Shown here one piece after another: positions 7,695-17,098 of a stretch of 64,000 nt of DNA. Each line of letters opens with the position of its first letter. Position 1 is the first letter of the stretch. The notes below the pieces were generated by a model, which was not told where the DNA came from, ran no database searches, and saw only the letters and a program-made list of their open reading frames with translations. The stretch is taken from positions 102,852 through 166,851 of the forward strand of contig JAEWAN010000033.1 of NCBI GenBank assembly GCA_023391625.1, given 5' to 3'. The position numbers were made by a program, and so were the translations under genes. This DNA is from Bacteroidota bacterium (GTDB lineage: Bacteria; Bacteroidota; Bacteroidia; Bacteroidales; Paludibacteraceae).

Positions 7695-8870
7695 ATGACA
7701 AATATAATTCTGAAACCCAAAAAAGAAGATAGTTTATTACGGTTTCACCCGTGGGTTTTCTCCGGCGCAATACAAAAAATAGAAGGAGAACCATCAGAAG
7801 GAGAATTGGTTAAAGTACTTGACAACCGGGGTAACTTCCTGGCTCTCGGACATTACCAGATCGGAAGCATAGCTGTCAGAATCATCTCTTTTAAAGACAT
7901 TGAGATAAACGATACTTTCTGGAAAGAACGTATTTTACATGCTTATGAAGTACGTAAGTCATTAGGATTAATCACAAACAATAATAATACATACAGACTG
8001 GTTCACGGAGAAGGAGATTCGCTTCCAGGATTAGTAATTGATGTGTACGGAAACACCGCAGTCATGCAAGCACATTCTGTGGGTATGCATGAAATCCGGC
8101 ACACACTCTCACAGTGTCTTATAGAAAATATACCAACTATAAACAAGGTTTATTACAAATCAGAATCCACTCTGCCATACAAAGCAGCTATATCACCGGA
8201 AGACGGTTATCTGGCCGGAATCTCTCTGGATAGCACTCCTGCATTAGAAAACGGTCTGCATTTCAACGTAGACTGGCTGAAAGGTCAGAAAACAGGTTTT
8301 TTTGTAGACCAGCGCGATAACAGATCGTTGCTGGAACGTTATGCCAAAGAACGTTCCGTGCTGAATATGTTCTGCTATACAGGAGGATTTTCCGTATATG
8401 CCATGCGAGGCGGGGCTAAACTGGTGCATTCTGTAGACAGCTCGGCCAAGGCAATAGAACTAACCGACCAAAATATAGAAACCAACTTTCCGGGAGACCC
8501 GCGTCACCAGTCATATGCAGAAGATGCTTTCAAATTTCTGGATAATAACGAAAACAAATACGACCTCATTATCCTTGATCCTCCAGCTTTCGCTAAGCAC
8601 AGGGATGCACTGCGTAACGCGTTAAAAGGGTACAAACGTCTAAACGCAAAAGCGATGGAACAAATAAAACCGGGAGGTATCTTATTTACGTTCTCTTGTT
8701 CGCAGGTTGTTACGAAAGAACAATTCCGTCTGGCCGTTTTCAGCGCAGCTGCAGAAACAAAACGGAATATACGCATCCTCCACCAACTTACCCAGCCGGC
8801 AGACCATCCGGTAAACATCTACCACCCGGAAGGAGAATACTTGAAAGGACTGGTATTGTGGGTAGAATGA
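7695..8870 (+). CDS. rlmI: Class I SAM-dependent 23S rRNA methyltransferase, RlmI type
   Basis: 391 residues, close to E. coli RlmI (396). The N-terminal PUA domain opens with LLRFHPWVFSGAIQKIEG. The middle has KTGFFVDQRDNR, then the SAM motif I VLNMFCYTGGFSVYA and acidic residue in HSVDSS. Motif IV is LDPPAFAKH and a later TFSCSQVV holds a cysteine as in RlmI/RsmB-like m5C enzymes. RlmI makes m5C1962 in E. coli 23S rRNA; the equivalent activity here is inferred by family. It ends the DUF5063-exonuclease-methyltransferase group; no strong terminator follows. Confidence 0.9.
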   Translation: MTNIILKPKKEDSLLRFHPWVFSGAIQKIEGEPSEGELVKVLDNRGNFLALGHYQIGSIAVRIISFKDIEINDTFWKERILHAYEVRKSLGLITNNNNTYRLVHGEGDSLPGLVIDVYGNTAVMQAHSVGMHEIRHTLSQCLIENIPTINKVYYKSESTLPYKAAISPEDGYLAGISLDSTPALENGLHFNVDWLKGQKTGFFVDQRDNRSLLERYAKERSVLNMFCYTGGFSVYAMRGGAKLVHSVDSSAKAIELTDQNIETNFPGDPRHQSYAEDAFKFLDNNENKYDLIILDPPAFAKHRDALRNALKGYKRLNAKAMEQIKPGGILFTFSCSQVVTKEQFRLAVFSAAAETKRNIRILHQLTQPADHPVNIYHPEGEYLKGLVLWVE

Positions 8871-8889
8871 CAAAATTAAAAGTTAAAAT

Positions 8890-8921
8890 TTTGTTTATTT
8901 AATTCTATTTCTATATATTTG
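8890..8921 (+). promoter_or_regulatory. Promoter of the ECF sigma gene (-33 TTTG, -7 TATATTTG)
   Basis: TTTG at 8890-8893 and TATATTTG at 8914-8921 are separated by exactly 20 bases, the full Bacteroidota sigma-A promoter arrangement. Transcription would start near 8929, giving an untranslated leader of about 85 bases before the ATG at 9014. Confidence 0.8.
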
Positions 8922-9013
8922 CATTAGATATAACAATAAAAATTAAACACTTACACTTAAAAACGAATGCCTATTGCCCATTATTACGCTTAAACTTTAA
9001 ATAGGAGTAATAC

Positions 9014-9604
9014 ATGAATATACATCAATTAGCCGATGAACAATTGGTAAAGTTGTATGAAAAGGGCAATAACAAGGCTTTTGAAATATTGTTGGTACGT
9101 TACAAATCAAAAGTATATTCTTACATATACATGATTGTACGGAATCAGGAACTCGCCGAGGATATTTTTCAAGACACCTTTATCAAAGCTATCGCCACCA
9201 TTCAACAAGGAAAATATGTTGAATCAGGAAAGTTTTTGGCCTGGATCAACCGGATAGCCCACAATCTTATTATAGATTATTTCCGTCGGGAAAAGAATGA
9301 AAACACTTTTTCCGCCGATAGTGTGGACTACGACGTTACAAACGACACCAAACTGACGGAAAAAAGTATCGAAGATATTATATCCAACGAACAGGTACTC
9401 ACCGACGTAGTGCAATTAATAGACTTACTGCCAGCTTCTCAACAGGAAGTCATCCGAATGCGTTTCTTCGAAGACCTGAGTTTCAAAGAAATAGCAGAAA
9501 AAACAGGTGTAAGCATTAATACAGCTCTCGGACGTATGCGCTATGCCCTATTAAATCTGCGTAAAATAGCGGTAGAACATGATGTTTACCTGGAGATAAA
9601 ATAA
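9014..9604 (+). CDS. RNA polymerase ECF sigma factor
   Basis: 196 residues. Region 2 includes YKSKVYSYIYMIV and the core-binding AEDIFQDTFIKA; FLAWINRIAHNLIIDYFRR continues region 2.3-2.4. Region 4 has LPASQQEVIRMRFFEDLSF followed by the helix-turn-helix FKEIAEKTGVSINTALGRMR. It has no extra domains. It is transcribed with a short ORF 62 bases downstream, and no anti-sigma gene of FecR or RseA type is adjacent, unlike many Bacteroidota ECF factors. Its regulon cannot be told from the sequence. Confidence 0.94.
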   Translation: MNIHQLADEQLVKLYEKGNNKAFEILLVRYKSKVYSYIYMIVRNQELAEDIFQDTFIKAIATIQQGKYVESGKFLAWINRIAHNLIIDYFRREKNENTFSADSVDYDVTNDTKLTEKSIEDIISNEQVLTDVVQLIDLLPASQQEVIRMRFFEDLSFKEIAEKTGVSINTALGRMRYALLNLRKIAVEHDVYLEIK

Positions 9605-9665
9605 ACTTTCATCTTCATACACTAAATTGCCTAGGCTTTCGTTTATATAATAAACCAATATATAA

Positions 9666-9851
9666 ATGATGCCTATGCAAAAGAATACTACTTTATCCAA
9701 AAGGGAATCATTTGACCCTCTACCGGGCAACAATGAAAAAAAGGTATTACAACCCAGTGAAAAAACGTTGAAAAACATCATGCAGTTCGCTGCCTCATAC
9801 AGGGTTGAAAAAATCTCAAACAAAAAATTTATTGAACTTTATCTAAATTAA
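9666..9851 (+). CDS. Small hypothetical protein downstream of the ECF sigma gene
   Basis: 61 residues, hydrophilic, starting at MMPMQKN (a second start at the third methionine is possible). It ends in a basic amphipathic segment, SEKTLKNIMQFAASYRVEKI. It stops directly before a strong terminator and lies in the same transcript as the sigma factor, which argues that it is a real gene. I know similar short ORFs after this type of sigma gene in Bacteroidales but no defined function. It has no membrane segment, so it is not a conventional transmembrane anti-sigma factor. Confidence 0.7.
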   Translation: MMPMQKNTTLSKRESFDPLPGNNEKKVLQPSEKTLKNIMQFAASYRVEKISNKKFIELYLN

Positions 9852-9890
9852 CAAGAAACGCCGGTTAACCGGCGTTTCTTGTTTGCTTTC
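9852..9890 (+). terminator. Terminator of the ECF sigma operon
   Basis: A perfect 13-bp stem (CAAGAAACGCCGG with CCGGCGTTTCTTG) with a TTAA loop, followed by a T-rich stretch. It begins immediately after the stop codon of the small ORF. The rest of the gap to 10145 is AT-rich with no gene that I can support. Confidence 0.9.
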
Positions 9891-10145
9891 CAGCTACTAC
9901 CCTCAACAACAAACCCCTAAAAGGAATAAAACCGGTAAAAAAATCCAAATCTGAAAACGTTTTCCATTCTTCAAGAGTACATACTATTTTAACAAAAGAC
10001 TCTGACTACAGACAAAACATGCCTTCATCAGAGCATTTATATAAAAAAAACTTAGTTTTTAATTTGAATTTCAATTTTATTTTATTATTCTTGCTACATC
10101 TCTATCCAAAAGACTTTAAATTAATAAACTTTAAAACTAAGTATT

Positions 10146-12479
10146 ATGAGAAAATTTACTCTTGCTATGGCTGCACTTTTAATGTGCACATTCGGAGCTA
10201 CAGCTCAGAATTTACTCTCCAACTGGAATGGAGGTACCGCTACCGGAGCAAATTCCAAACCGACTGATTTCGGCTGGGCATCAACATCTACCGAATCACA
10301 GCAATGGTCTGAGGCTAATAAAAGCCCGGGAAGCCGATTTGTGGACTACAACGTAAGTGGAGGACATGGAACTCAAAGTGATAACACATACAAATTTAAT
10401 GGGGAAACCTTCACCGAACGGATTTTATGGATCAGATGGGGAGATTCCGGTTTTAGCCGCAACAGTTATTACACATACCCGATTTCCGGGTTAGAAGCCG
10501 GTAAAATCTATACTTTTCAATGGAAATATGCCTGGCACAACAATGACGACCATGCACCTGAAATTACAGCAGCAATCGTAAAAAGCAATGATGGAATTAC
10601 AGGGCAAATTGCAAGCGGCATATTCTCTGCATCTTCAACCAAGTGCGAACTCAGGGAAGGCGCATACTCATTCAAAGTAAAAGAAAGCGGAGACTATTTC
10701 CTTTCAATCACAGCCAATACCGGTGCCATGATAGGCATTACCGATTTGAGTCTGAAAGAAGTAGAACCGTCTGAAGCGATCACCAATCTATCTGTATCAA
10801 GCAAAGCCGCTACATTCATCAAAGGATATACGGAAGAACAAACCGTATCCGTCAGTGGTCTAATACTGGAAGATCTGACAATAAGCTCTCTGGATGGCAT
10901 TACTTTAAGCCAGAATACAATCACTACCGACGAACTGGATGAAGGAAAATCAGTGGACATTACTCTTACCTATACCGGTACAGAAAGTATTTTTGACCAG
11001 AAAATAACTATTTCCAATACTTCCCTTTCACAAGACATCGTAATCAACGCGCTTACTCCTTCAGGTACTAATCTCATGCAGTTCTGGGATGGAAACAACG
11101 GACAAGGAGGCTACTTCACAGGCTTCGGTTCTGAACCTTATTTGTTTGGTTGGGGAGCTACAGATAACGTTTTATGGAGCACAGCCAATAGTTCTGCCGT
11201 TACAATCCGGTACTTTGATATAACTCCGGAAGTTGCCGAATACAAAGATGAAAACGACCAGCCATGGGAAGGACGTGTACTATACTTACGTTGGGACGGA
11301 CATGCGGAATCCACCCAAAGCACCATCTACAGCAACAAACTTAACCTAAAAGCCAATCAACAATACGTGTTTGAAGGCAAATACGCATGGCATGGAAACG
11401 GACCGGAAAACAATGATCCGTCTATTTTTACAATCGGAATTAATTCTGCCGCAGATAATACAGGTACTTCCGTATTTTCCAACCAATATACAATAGAAAA
11501 AGACAATAAATTAAAATTGTATAACCTAAAATTCACATTCACACCGGAAACCGAAGGTGTATATTATCTGACTATACTGAACAACCAGCCTATTGTAGGA
11601 TCTGTTGCCGAATTAAACTTACGTGAAGTTGAAGAAGGAGAGATTATTTCAGAATTAAACGTTTCTGTCAATTCCTTAACCTTTAATAAAGACAACCTGA
11701 CTCAGACATTCACTATCACCGGAAACAATTTAGAAGGCCAAACAACCATCTCTGCCCTATCCGGTCTCACTTTCGACAAGACAACCTTTACTGCCGAAGA
11801 AATCATGGCTGAAAAAGGAGTTACTGTACAAGTTACACATGATGGAGAAACCCTGATTAGTAACGGAGAATTCACCATTACTTCCGGTACATTATCGAAA
11901 AAAATAACCGTAAATGCAGAAGGTAAGGAAGTAGGTAAATTGACTATATCTCCGGCAACTTTAAGCTTCGACAAAGACAACATGACCCGGGAACTTGTTA
12001 TTAAGGGAGAAAACATCCAAAATCCGGTTACAATATCTGCATTGGCAGGATTGTCTTTCAGCAAAACTACTTTGACAGCAGAAGAAGTACAGTCAGAAAA
12101 AGGAGCGACAATCACAGTTACTTTTGACGGCAAAACAGCCATTGAAAACAAAACATTCGCAGTAACTTCCGGCTCTTTATCTGAAACGGTTACGGTGAAT
12201 GCAACCCCAGCAGGCAGTGGTATAGATGAATTAATGTACGTTTCCGGATTAAATGTATATACCAATAATCAAATCTTCATAGATTTCATTCTATCTAATG
12301 ATGACGTTATTGAATTCAGCATATACAATATGAAGGGAGCATTGATAAGTTATAAGAAAGCTGCATACCCTGCCGGTAGCAACCAGGAAACCATTGATGT
12401 TAAATTAACATCCGGCATTTACCTGTTAACAGTAAAAGATGCCAGCGGTAAAAAAGCTGCTATAAAAATAAGAAACTAA
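10146..12479 (+). CDS. Large secreted protein with duplicated beta modules and T9SS sorting domain
   Basis: 777 residues. Signal peptide 1-20 (LAMAALLMCTFGATAQ). Module A (about 21-210) and module B (about 305-500) resemble each other: both have FGWxxT, an ERILWIRWG or GRVLYLRWD strand, and KYAWHNNDD or KYAWHGNGP, so they arose by duplication; they look like jelly-roll carbohydrate-binding folds, but I cannot assign a family. Three Ig-like repeats (about 212-302, 502-596, 600-695) share a pattern such as LTISALxGLxFxKTT with AEE and KGxTV. The last 70 residues (IEFSIYNMKGALISYKKA ... SGIYLLTVKD) form a type A T9SS C-terminal domain, so it should reach the cell surface through T9SS. No catalytic motif was found. 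A terminator follows. Confidence 0.85.
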   Translation: MRKFTLAMAALLMCTFGATAQNLLSNWNGGTATGANSKPTDFGWASTSTESQQWSEANKSPGSRFVDYNVSGGHGTQSDNTYKFNGETFTERILWIRWGDSGFSRNSYYTYPISGLEAGKIYTFQWKYAWHNNDDHAPEITAAIVKSNDGITGQIASGIFSASSTKCELREGAYSFKVKESGDYFLSITANTGAMIGITDLSLKEVEPSEAITNLSVSSKAATFIKGYTEEQTVSVSGLILEDLTISSLDGITLSQNTITTDELDEGKSVDITLTYTGTESIFDQKITISNTSLSQDIVINALTPSGTNLMQFWDGNNGQGGYFTGFGSEPYLFGWGATDNVLWSTANSSAVTIRYFDITPEVAEYKDENDQPWEGRVLYLRWDGHAESTQSTIYSNKLNLKANQQYVFEGKYAWHGNGPENNDPSIFTIGINSAADNTGTSVFSNQYTIEKDNKLKLYNLKFTFTPETEGVYYLTILNNQPIVGSVAELNLREVEEGEIISELNVSVNSLTFNKDNLTQTFTITGNNLEGQTTISALSGLTFDKTTFTAEEIMAEKGVTVQVTHDGETLISNGEFTITSGTLSKKITVNAEGKEVGKLTISPATLSFDKDNMTRELVIKGENIQNPVTISALAGLSFSKTTLTAEEVQSEKGATITVTFDGKTAIENKTFAVTSGSLSETVTVNATPAGSGIDELMYVSGLNVYTNNQIFIDFILSNDDVIEFSIYNMKGALISYKKAAYPAGSNQETIDVKLTSGIYLLTVKDASGKKAAIKIRN

Positions 12480-12496
12480 ATAAATAAACTTATGTA

Positions 12497-12530
12497 AAAG
12501 AATGCCGGACAATCCGGCATTCTTTTTTTC
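12497..12530 (+). terminator. Intrinsic terminator after the 777-residue protein gene
   Basis: Stem AAAGAATGCCGGA with TCCGGCATTCTTT, CAA loop, followed by a T-run. It separates this gene from the next secreted-protein gene. Confidence 0.88.
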
Positions 12531-12631
12531 TCTGAAAACATTTCCGGCAGTTCTTTCAAACTTACATATCCGGTAAACTCTCAATTCATCCTTTTTTTAT
12601 AAATTTGACACCGGTATCAATTCTTAAGACT

Positions 12632-13987
12632 ATGAAGAAACACACAAAACTCAGACACCTGTTTTTAAGCCTGATTTTTTCCGTACCATGGTTTACCGGC
12701 CTAATGGCCTCCAATCAGGAAATGACCTCTGCACTTCGTCTGCCTAATGCATATATTATAAAGCCCGGTGAAAAAATCAGTATTCCGGTAATAAAAGCCT
12801 TTGCCGTATGGAGCCAGATAACAGAATTAGCATCAACAAATCCCAATCTATCCGGAAGTTTATCCGCAACTTTATTATGGCAAGACACCCCGGACCTCAT
12901 AAAAGACATTTCAATACAAGGTGCAGACAAACAGGCTACCATACAGATAGAGAGCAATAATACCAGCGAAGGTAATGCTACGGTCGCCTTAAAAATCGGA
13001 AATAAAATCCGGTGGAGCTGGCATATCTGGGTTACATCCTATAATCCGGACACGGAATACTCAACACTAAAATCAGACCAGAATACTTTTATCTTCATGA
13101 ACCGCAACCTTGGCTCATTTACTAAAACCGGCAGTCAGAATACCACAGGCCTGTTATATCAGTTCGGCAGAAAAGATCCTTTTCCTGAAGCCGAAGACAA
13201 CTCACAAAGCAACTATCATTACACAGGAAAAAAAATATACAATAAGGACAACGCTCCATTATCAGAAGGCACTCCTAATGGAGGCACAGGAATAAACAGC
13301 AAACCTACAACACAAACACAAAACCTGCCCGAAGCAATTATAAATCCCATGACTTTCTATATGGGGACAAGCGATAACGCTTTTGACTGGTACAGTGTAA
13401 CCCCCTCCGTACACAATGACACTTTATGGGATGGAGGTAAATGGACTAAAGGTGTATTTGACCCTTCCCCACATGGCTGGCGCGTACCCACCGCCGAAGA
13501 GGTAAATACTCTATACAATGATTTACTTCAAGAACCTGATAATTATCCATTATCAGGAAGCAGAGACTACACAAACGGTTCTTTCTATATGACTGGACAG
13601 TATGGTATGTGCTGGTCTGCAACTCCCAACCAATCCTGGGGAACATATATGTTCATTTCCAATGAGTTGAAAAGTGCCGGCTGTTCACAATACAGGGCAA
13701 ACGGATATGCTATCCGTTGTATAAAGGACACCGAAACTCCAAGCGCAACAGAATCAATGGAGTGGGAAAACATATTAGCCTATGCAAATAACAGGAAAAT
13801 ATATATCAAAGGACTAAGAGATAAGCTTTTCGGCCAAAACCTTATTCTCTATAACACACAAGGGCAAACTATAGAGAAAATAAAAATAGCTTCCCATGAG
13901 GAAGAAATAGGGCAATCTTTACCTACGGGGATATACATAGTACACATAACCGATTCCAATTACGCTTTAAAAGTATCTGTCAACTAA
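12632..13987 (+). CDS. FISUMP-domain secreted protein with T9SS sorting domain
   Basis: 451 residues from MKKHTKLRHLFLSLIF, which begins a signal peptide; the frame extends 27 bases further upstream without improving it. After an Ig-like N-terminal third (about 25-140), the core reads FIFMNRNLGSF, GLLYQFGRKDPFPE, HGWRVPTAEEV, MCWSATPNQSW and NGYAIRCIKD. These are the hallmarks of the Fibrobacter succinogenes major paralogous (FISUMP) domain, a C-type-lectin-like fold of unclear role. The tail (LFGQNLILYNTQGQTIEKI ... TGIYIVHITDSN) is a T9SS C-terminal sorting domain. Its stop lies 14 bases before the GH43 gene, so the two are likely co-transcribed, which suggests surface display for glycan binding or assembly. 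Confidence 0.83.
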   Translation: MKKHTKLRHLFLSLIFSVPWFTGLMASNQEMTSALRLPNAYIIKPGEKISIPVIKAFAVWSQITELASTNPNLSGSLSATLLWQDTPDLIKDISIQGADKQATIQIESNNTSEGNATVALKIGNKIRWSWHIWVTSYNPDTEYSTLKSDQNTFIFMNRNLGSFTKTGSQNTTGLLYQFGRKDPFPEAEDNSQSNYHYTGKKIYNKDNAPLSEGTPNGGTGINSKPTTQTQNLPEAIINPMTFYMGTSDNAFDWYSVTPSVHNDTLWDGGKWTKGVFDPSPHGWRVPTAEEVNTLYNDLLQEPDNYPLSGSRDYTNGSFYMTGQYGMCWSATPNQSWGTYMFISNELKSAGCSQYRANGYAIRCIKDTETPSATESMEWENILAYANNRKIYIKGLRDKLFGQNLILYNTQGQTIEKIKIASHEEEIGQSLPTGIYIVHITDSNYALKVSVN

Positions 13988-14001
13988 AATCATATTTCAA
14001 A

Positions 14002-17000
14002 ATGAAAAATATATTACAAGCTATCATCATAACTTTCAGCCTTATCACAAGCTACAGCATAAACGCAGAAAACAACTTGATACTGCATTATGAATTTAAT
14101 GACGAATCCGGAAAAATACAGGATTCCTCCCCTGTCGGCAACCATGGAGTATTAAAAGGAAATGGCGCCACAATAAAAAACGGGGTGCTCACTTTACCGG
14201 GAGGAGCAGCCGGTAGCGATGCCGCTTATGTGGAACTTCCGCAAGGAATTTTTGACACACAAAATACACTAAGCATATCAGTATGGCTGAAAAACCAAAC
14301 CGGCTCCGGAAACTATGCTGCCATGTACATAGGAACAACGGAAAGCACTCCCAGTCAATATTGGCTTCTTAACCCGGCCAACCCTGCCGGATTATTAAAA
14401 TCTGTACTTACCAACGATATCAATACGGCTTCACCCTGGAACACAGAATATGGTTTTTCCCCAACGGTATCATCGCAAGGATTACCCGGACCGGTAACCG
14501 ACACTAACTGGAATTTATATACCACCATCATACAACCCGGTACAATCACATTATACTATAACGCAACAAAAATAGGAAGCGTCAATACCTCACGCAGCAT
14601 ATCGCAATTCGGGAATAACCTGGTAGGATATGTAGGACGTTCCGCATACAATGATAAATTTTACCAGGGTGAGGTTATGGACCTGAAAATATACAACAGA
14701 GTACTATCCGAAGCCGAAATTACCCACAGGTATAAATCAGATATTTTTGAACCCGATTACGACAATCTAAACATTCCGTCCCGGGTAACAGGTAATATCA
14801 ACCTTCCAACCCGCGGAGCAAAAGGAAGCGACATCATCTGGTCTTCATCAGACATCGCCCTATTAAATGAAAAAGGAGAAGCTACCCTGAATAATGAAGA
14901 ACGGCAAGTATTGCTCACTGCTACAGTACAATTAGGCAATCAACGAAAAATAAAAAAATTCCCGATCACTATTGCTGCCAAAGGATCAGAGGAAATTTTT
15001 GAAAATCTGGCTGAAAATTATGACCTGGGAATCCAATACATTACAGAAAACATAAAATTACCTACAGAAATAAACGGCATAAAAGTAAGCTGGTCAAGCA
15101 ACAATGCTGCTATTAATAATCAAGGAATCGTTACAAGACCTCCTGTAGGTTCCGGCAATCAGCCGGCTACATTAACGGCTACATTCCATCTAAACGGCAA
15201 AGAAGCCAGTAAAGATTTTAATATTATAGTTGCAGAAGCAGACTATGGCTATTTACTGTCCTATGTACTTAACGGCAATACCGGACGTACGGACTGTCTG
15301 CATTTAGCTTACAGTCTGGACGGAAAAATATTTGAAGCCATGAACAAAGGCAAAGCTGTGAAATACCCGTTAGCAGGAACTAAAAAAATGGGAAGTCCGG
15401 TCATATTCCGTAAACCGGACGGAAAGTTTGGCCTGATAGCTTCTGACGACAACAATTCACCTTATGTAATGATATACGACTCCGACGACCTGATTAACTA
15501 TACCAATGAAAGACTGGTAAGATTAACATCCGGCGACAATATTAAAGTACAGAATCTGACATGTCGGTATGATCCTACCATAAAAGCTTACCGAATCCAA
15601 TGGCAAGGAAATGATAAAAAATATTACGAATCCATTACTTCGGATTTAAAAGAAGCCTCCTACCCTGCGTTGCTTGAAGATAATTACATAAAACCGGAAA
15701 TTTCAGCTTCGCTTCCTACCGGAGCTACAGAAGGTCATACTATTGCTTTAACCAAAGCTGAATATGAGAAAGTAACCGGCAAATATATGAATATCAAGAA
15801 CACCGGAGTAAAAGAGATTCCGGATATAAATATCGCTGCCGGAGCTTCAAACATAGACTTACCTCAAAAAGTCACATTACAATATAACGACGGTTCAACA
15901 AAGGACATGGGAGTTAGCTGGAATCAAAAAGACATTGAGGCCGTAAAACTCGATATTCCGGGCACATATACTGTAAAAGGAAACATTATCCAGCCTGTGT
16001 ATAAAAATCCCTTTATCGAACAAAGAGCAGACCCTTATATCGTTAAAGGAGAAGACGGATATTATTATTTCACAGCCTCTTACCCCATGGTAGGTTCCAA
16101 TGATCCGGAAGGGTATGACCGGATAATTTTACGCAGATCAACCACCTTACAAGGGCTTGAAAATTCTCCGGAAATCACCATTTGGGATGAGAAAAACTCA
16201 TCAACCAGTTTCCGTTATGTATGGGCCCCGGAACTTCATTTTATTAACGGGACATGGTATGTTTTATTCACTACAAGTCAGTCTAAATCCAATGTATGGG
16301 GAATACGTCCCGTGATGATAGCCTGTACTCAGGGAGACAAAGATCCTTACAACCCTGATTGCTGGGAAAAGGAAGGACATTACTGCGAAGCTTTTAACGG
16401 CGACGCCATAGCCTTCTCACACTTTTCCCTGGATATGACCTACTTTGAATTAAACGGCGAGCATTACGTTGTATGGGCGGAGAAGCCGGGAACATCCAAT
16501 CTGATGATTGCTTCCGTTGATCCGGCAAAGCCCTGGATTATGACCAGTAAGTCCGTTCTACTAAGCCAACCTGAATATGCCTGGGAATGGAAAAACAACG
16601 ACTGGGTAAATGAAGGACCGGCTGTAATTAAAAACAATGGAAAAGTTTATATAGCATTCTCTGCCTCTGCCGTAGATGAAACATATTGCGTAGGATTTCT
16701 TTATGCCGATGAAACGTCCGACTTATTAAACGCAACATCCTGGACTAAAACAGACTATCCGGTATTGGAATCTGTTGACCTGGAAAACCAAAACGGACCG
16801 GGACATAACTCCTTTACTATAGATGAATACGGGAATCCCGTCATCGTATATCACGCACGGACTCCAGGCGATCCGGGTGACAAAGGATTATATGACCCGG
16901 GAAGGCACGCTCGAATTAAAAATATGAACTTTAATGCTGACGGTGTACCGGTGCTTAATATGACACCGGAAGAAGAATTAAACCCAGCCTATAAAGAGGT

Positions 17001-17025
17001 TCAGGTAAACATCATCGTAAAATAA
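14002..17025 (+). CDS. Multidomain GH43-family glycosidase with LamG and Ig-like domains
   Basis: 1007 residues. Signal peptide about 1-22; LamG/concanavalin-like domain about 25-235 (LILHYEFNDESGKIQDSS ... GEVMDLKIYNRVLSEAE). Two atrophied bacterial Ig domains follow (about 248-330 and 333-410, each with VSWSS or IIWSSSD). A degenerate five-blade-propeller-like segment spans about 413-600. A Big_4-like domain covers about 612-672. The GH43 catalytic propeller covers about 673-1000, with base Asp677 (RADPYI), modulator Asp811 (SLDMTYFE) and acid Glu871 (NEGPAVI) all visible. GH43 enzymes are mainly alpha-L-arabinofuranosidases or beta-xylosidases; the exact substrate is unknown. No T9SS tail is evident, unlike its upstream neighbour. 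Confidence 0.9.
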   Translation: MKNILQAIIITFSLITSYSINAENNLILHYEFNDESGKIQDSSPVGNHGVLKGNGATIKNGVLTLPGGAAGSDAAYVELPQGIFDTQNTLSISVWLKNQTGSGNYAAMYIGTTESTPSQYWLLNPANPAGLLKSVLTNDINTASPWNTEYGFSPTVSSQGLPGPVTDTNWNLYTTIIQPGTITLYYNATKIGSVNTSRSISQFGNNLVGYVGRSAYNDKFYQGEVMDLKIYNRVLSEAEITHRYKSDIFEPDYDNLNIPSRVTGNINLPTRGAKGSDIIWSSSDIALLNEKGEATLNNEERQVLLTATVQLGNQRKIKKFPITIAAKGSEEIFENLAENYDLGIQYITENIKLPTEINGIKVSWSSNNAAINNQGIVTRPPVGSGNQPATLTATFHLNGKEASKDFNIIVAEADYGYLLSYVLNGNTGRTDCLHLAYSLDGKIFEAMNKGKAVKYPLAGTKKMGSPVIFRKPDGKFGLIASDDNNSPYVMIYDSDDLINYTNERLVRLTSGDNIKVQNLTCRYDPTIKAYRIQWQGNDKKYYESITSDLKEASYPALLEDNYIKPEISASLPTGATEGHTIALTKAEYEKVTGKYMNIKNTGVKEIPDINIAAGASNIDLPQKVTLQYNDGSTKDMGVSWNQKDIEAVKLDIPGTYTVKGNIIQPVYKNPFIEQRADPYIVKGEDGYYYFTASYPMVGSNDPEGYDRIILRRSTTLQGLENSPEITIWDEKNSSTSFRYVWAPELHFINGTWYVLFTTSQSKSNVWGIRPVMIACTQGDKDPYNPDCWEKEGHYCEAFNGDAIAFSHFSLDMTYFELNGEHYVVWAEKPGTSNLMIASVDPAKPWIMTSKSVLLSQPEYAWEWKNNDWVNEGPAVIKNNGKVYIAFSASAVDETYCVGFLYADETSDLLNATSWTKTDYPVLESVDLENQNGPGHNSFTIDEYGNPVIVYHARTPGDPGDKGLYDPGRHARIKNMNFNADGVPVLNMTPEEELNPAYKEVQVNIIVK

Positions 17026-17098
17026 GACATACATACGAATAACTAAAATTAAATAAGAACAGAGTCCGTTTATCAAACATTTTAATCCATACATTCCA

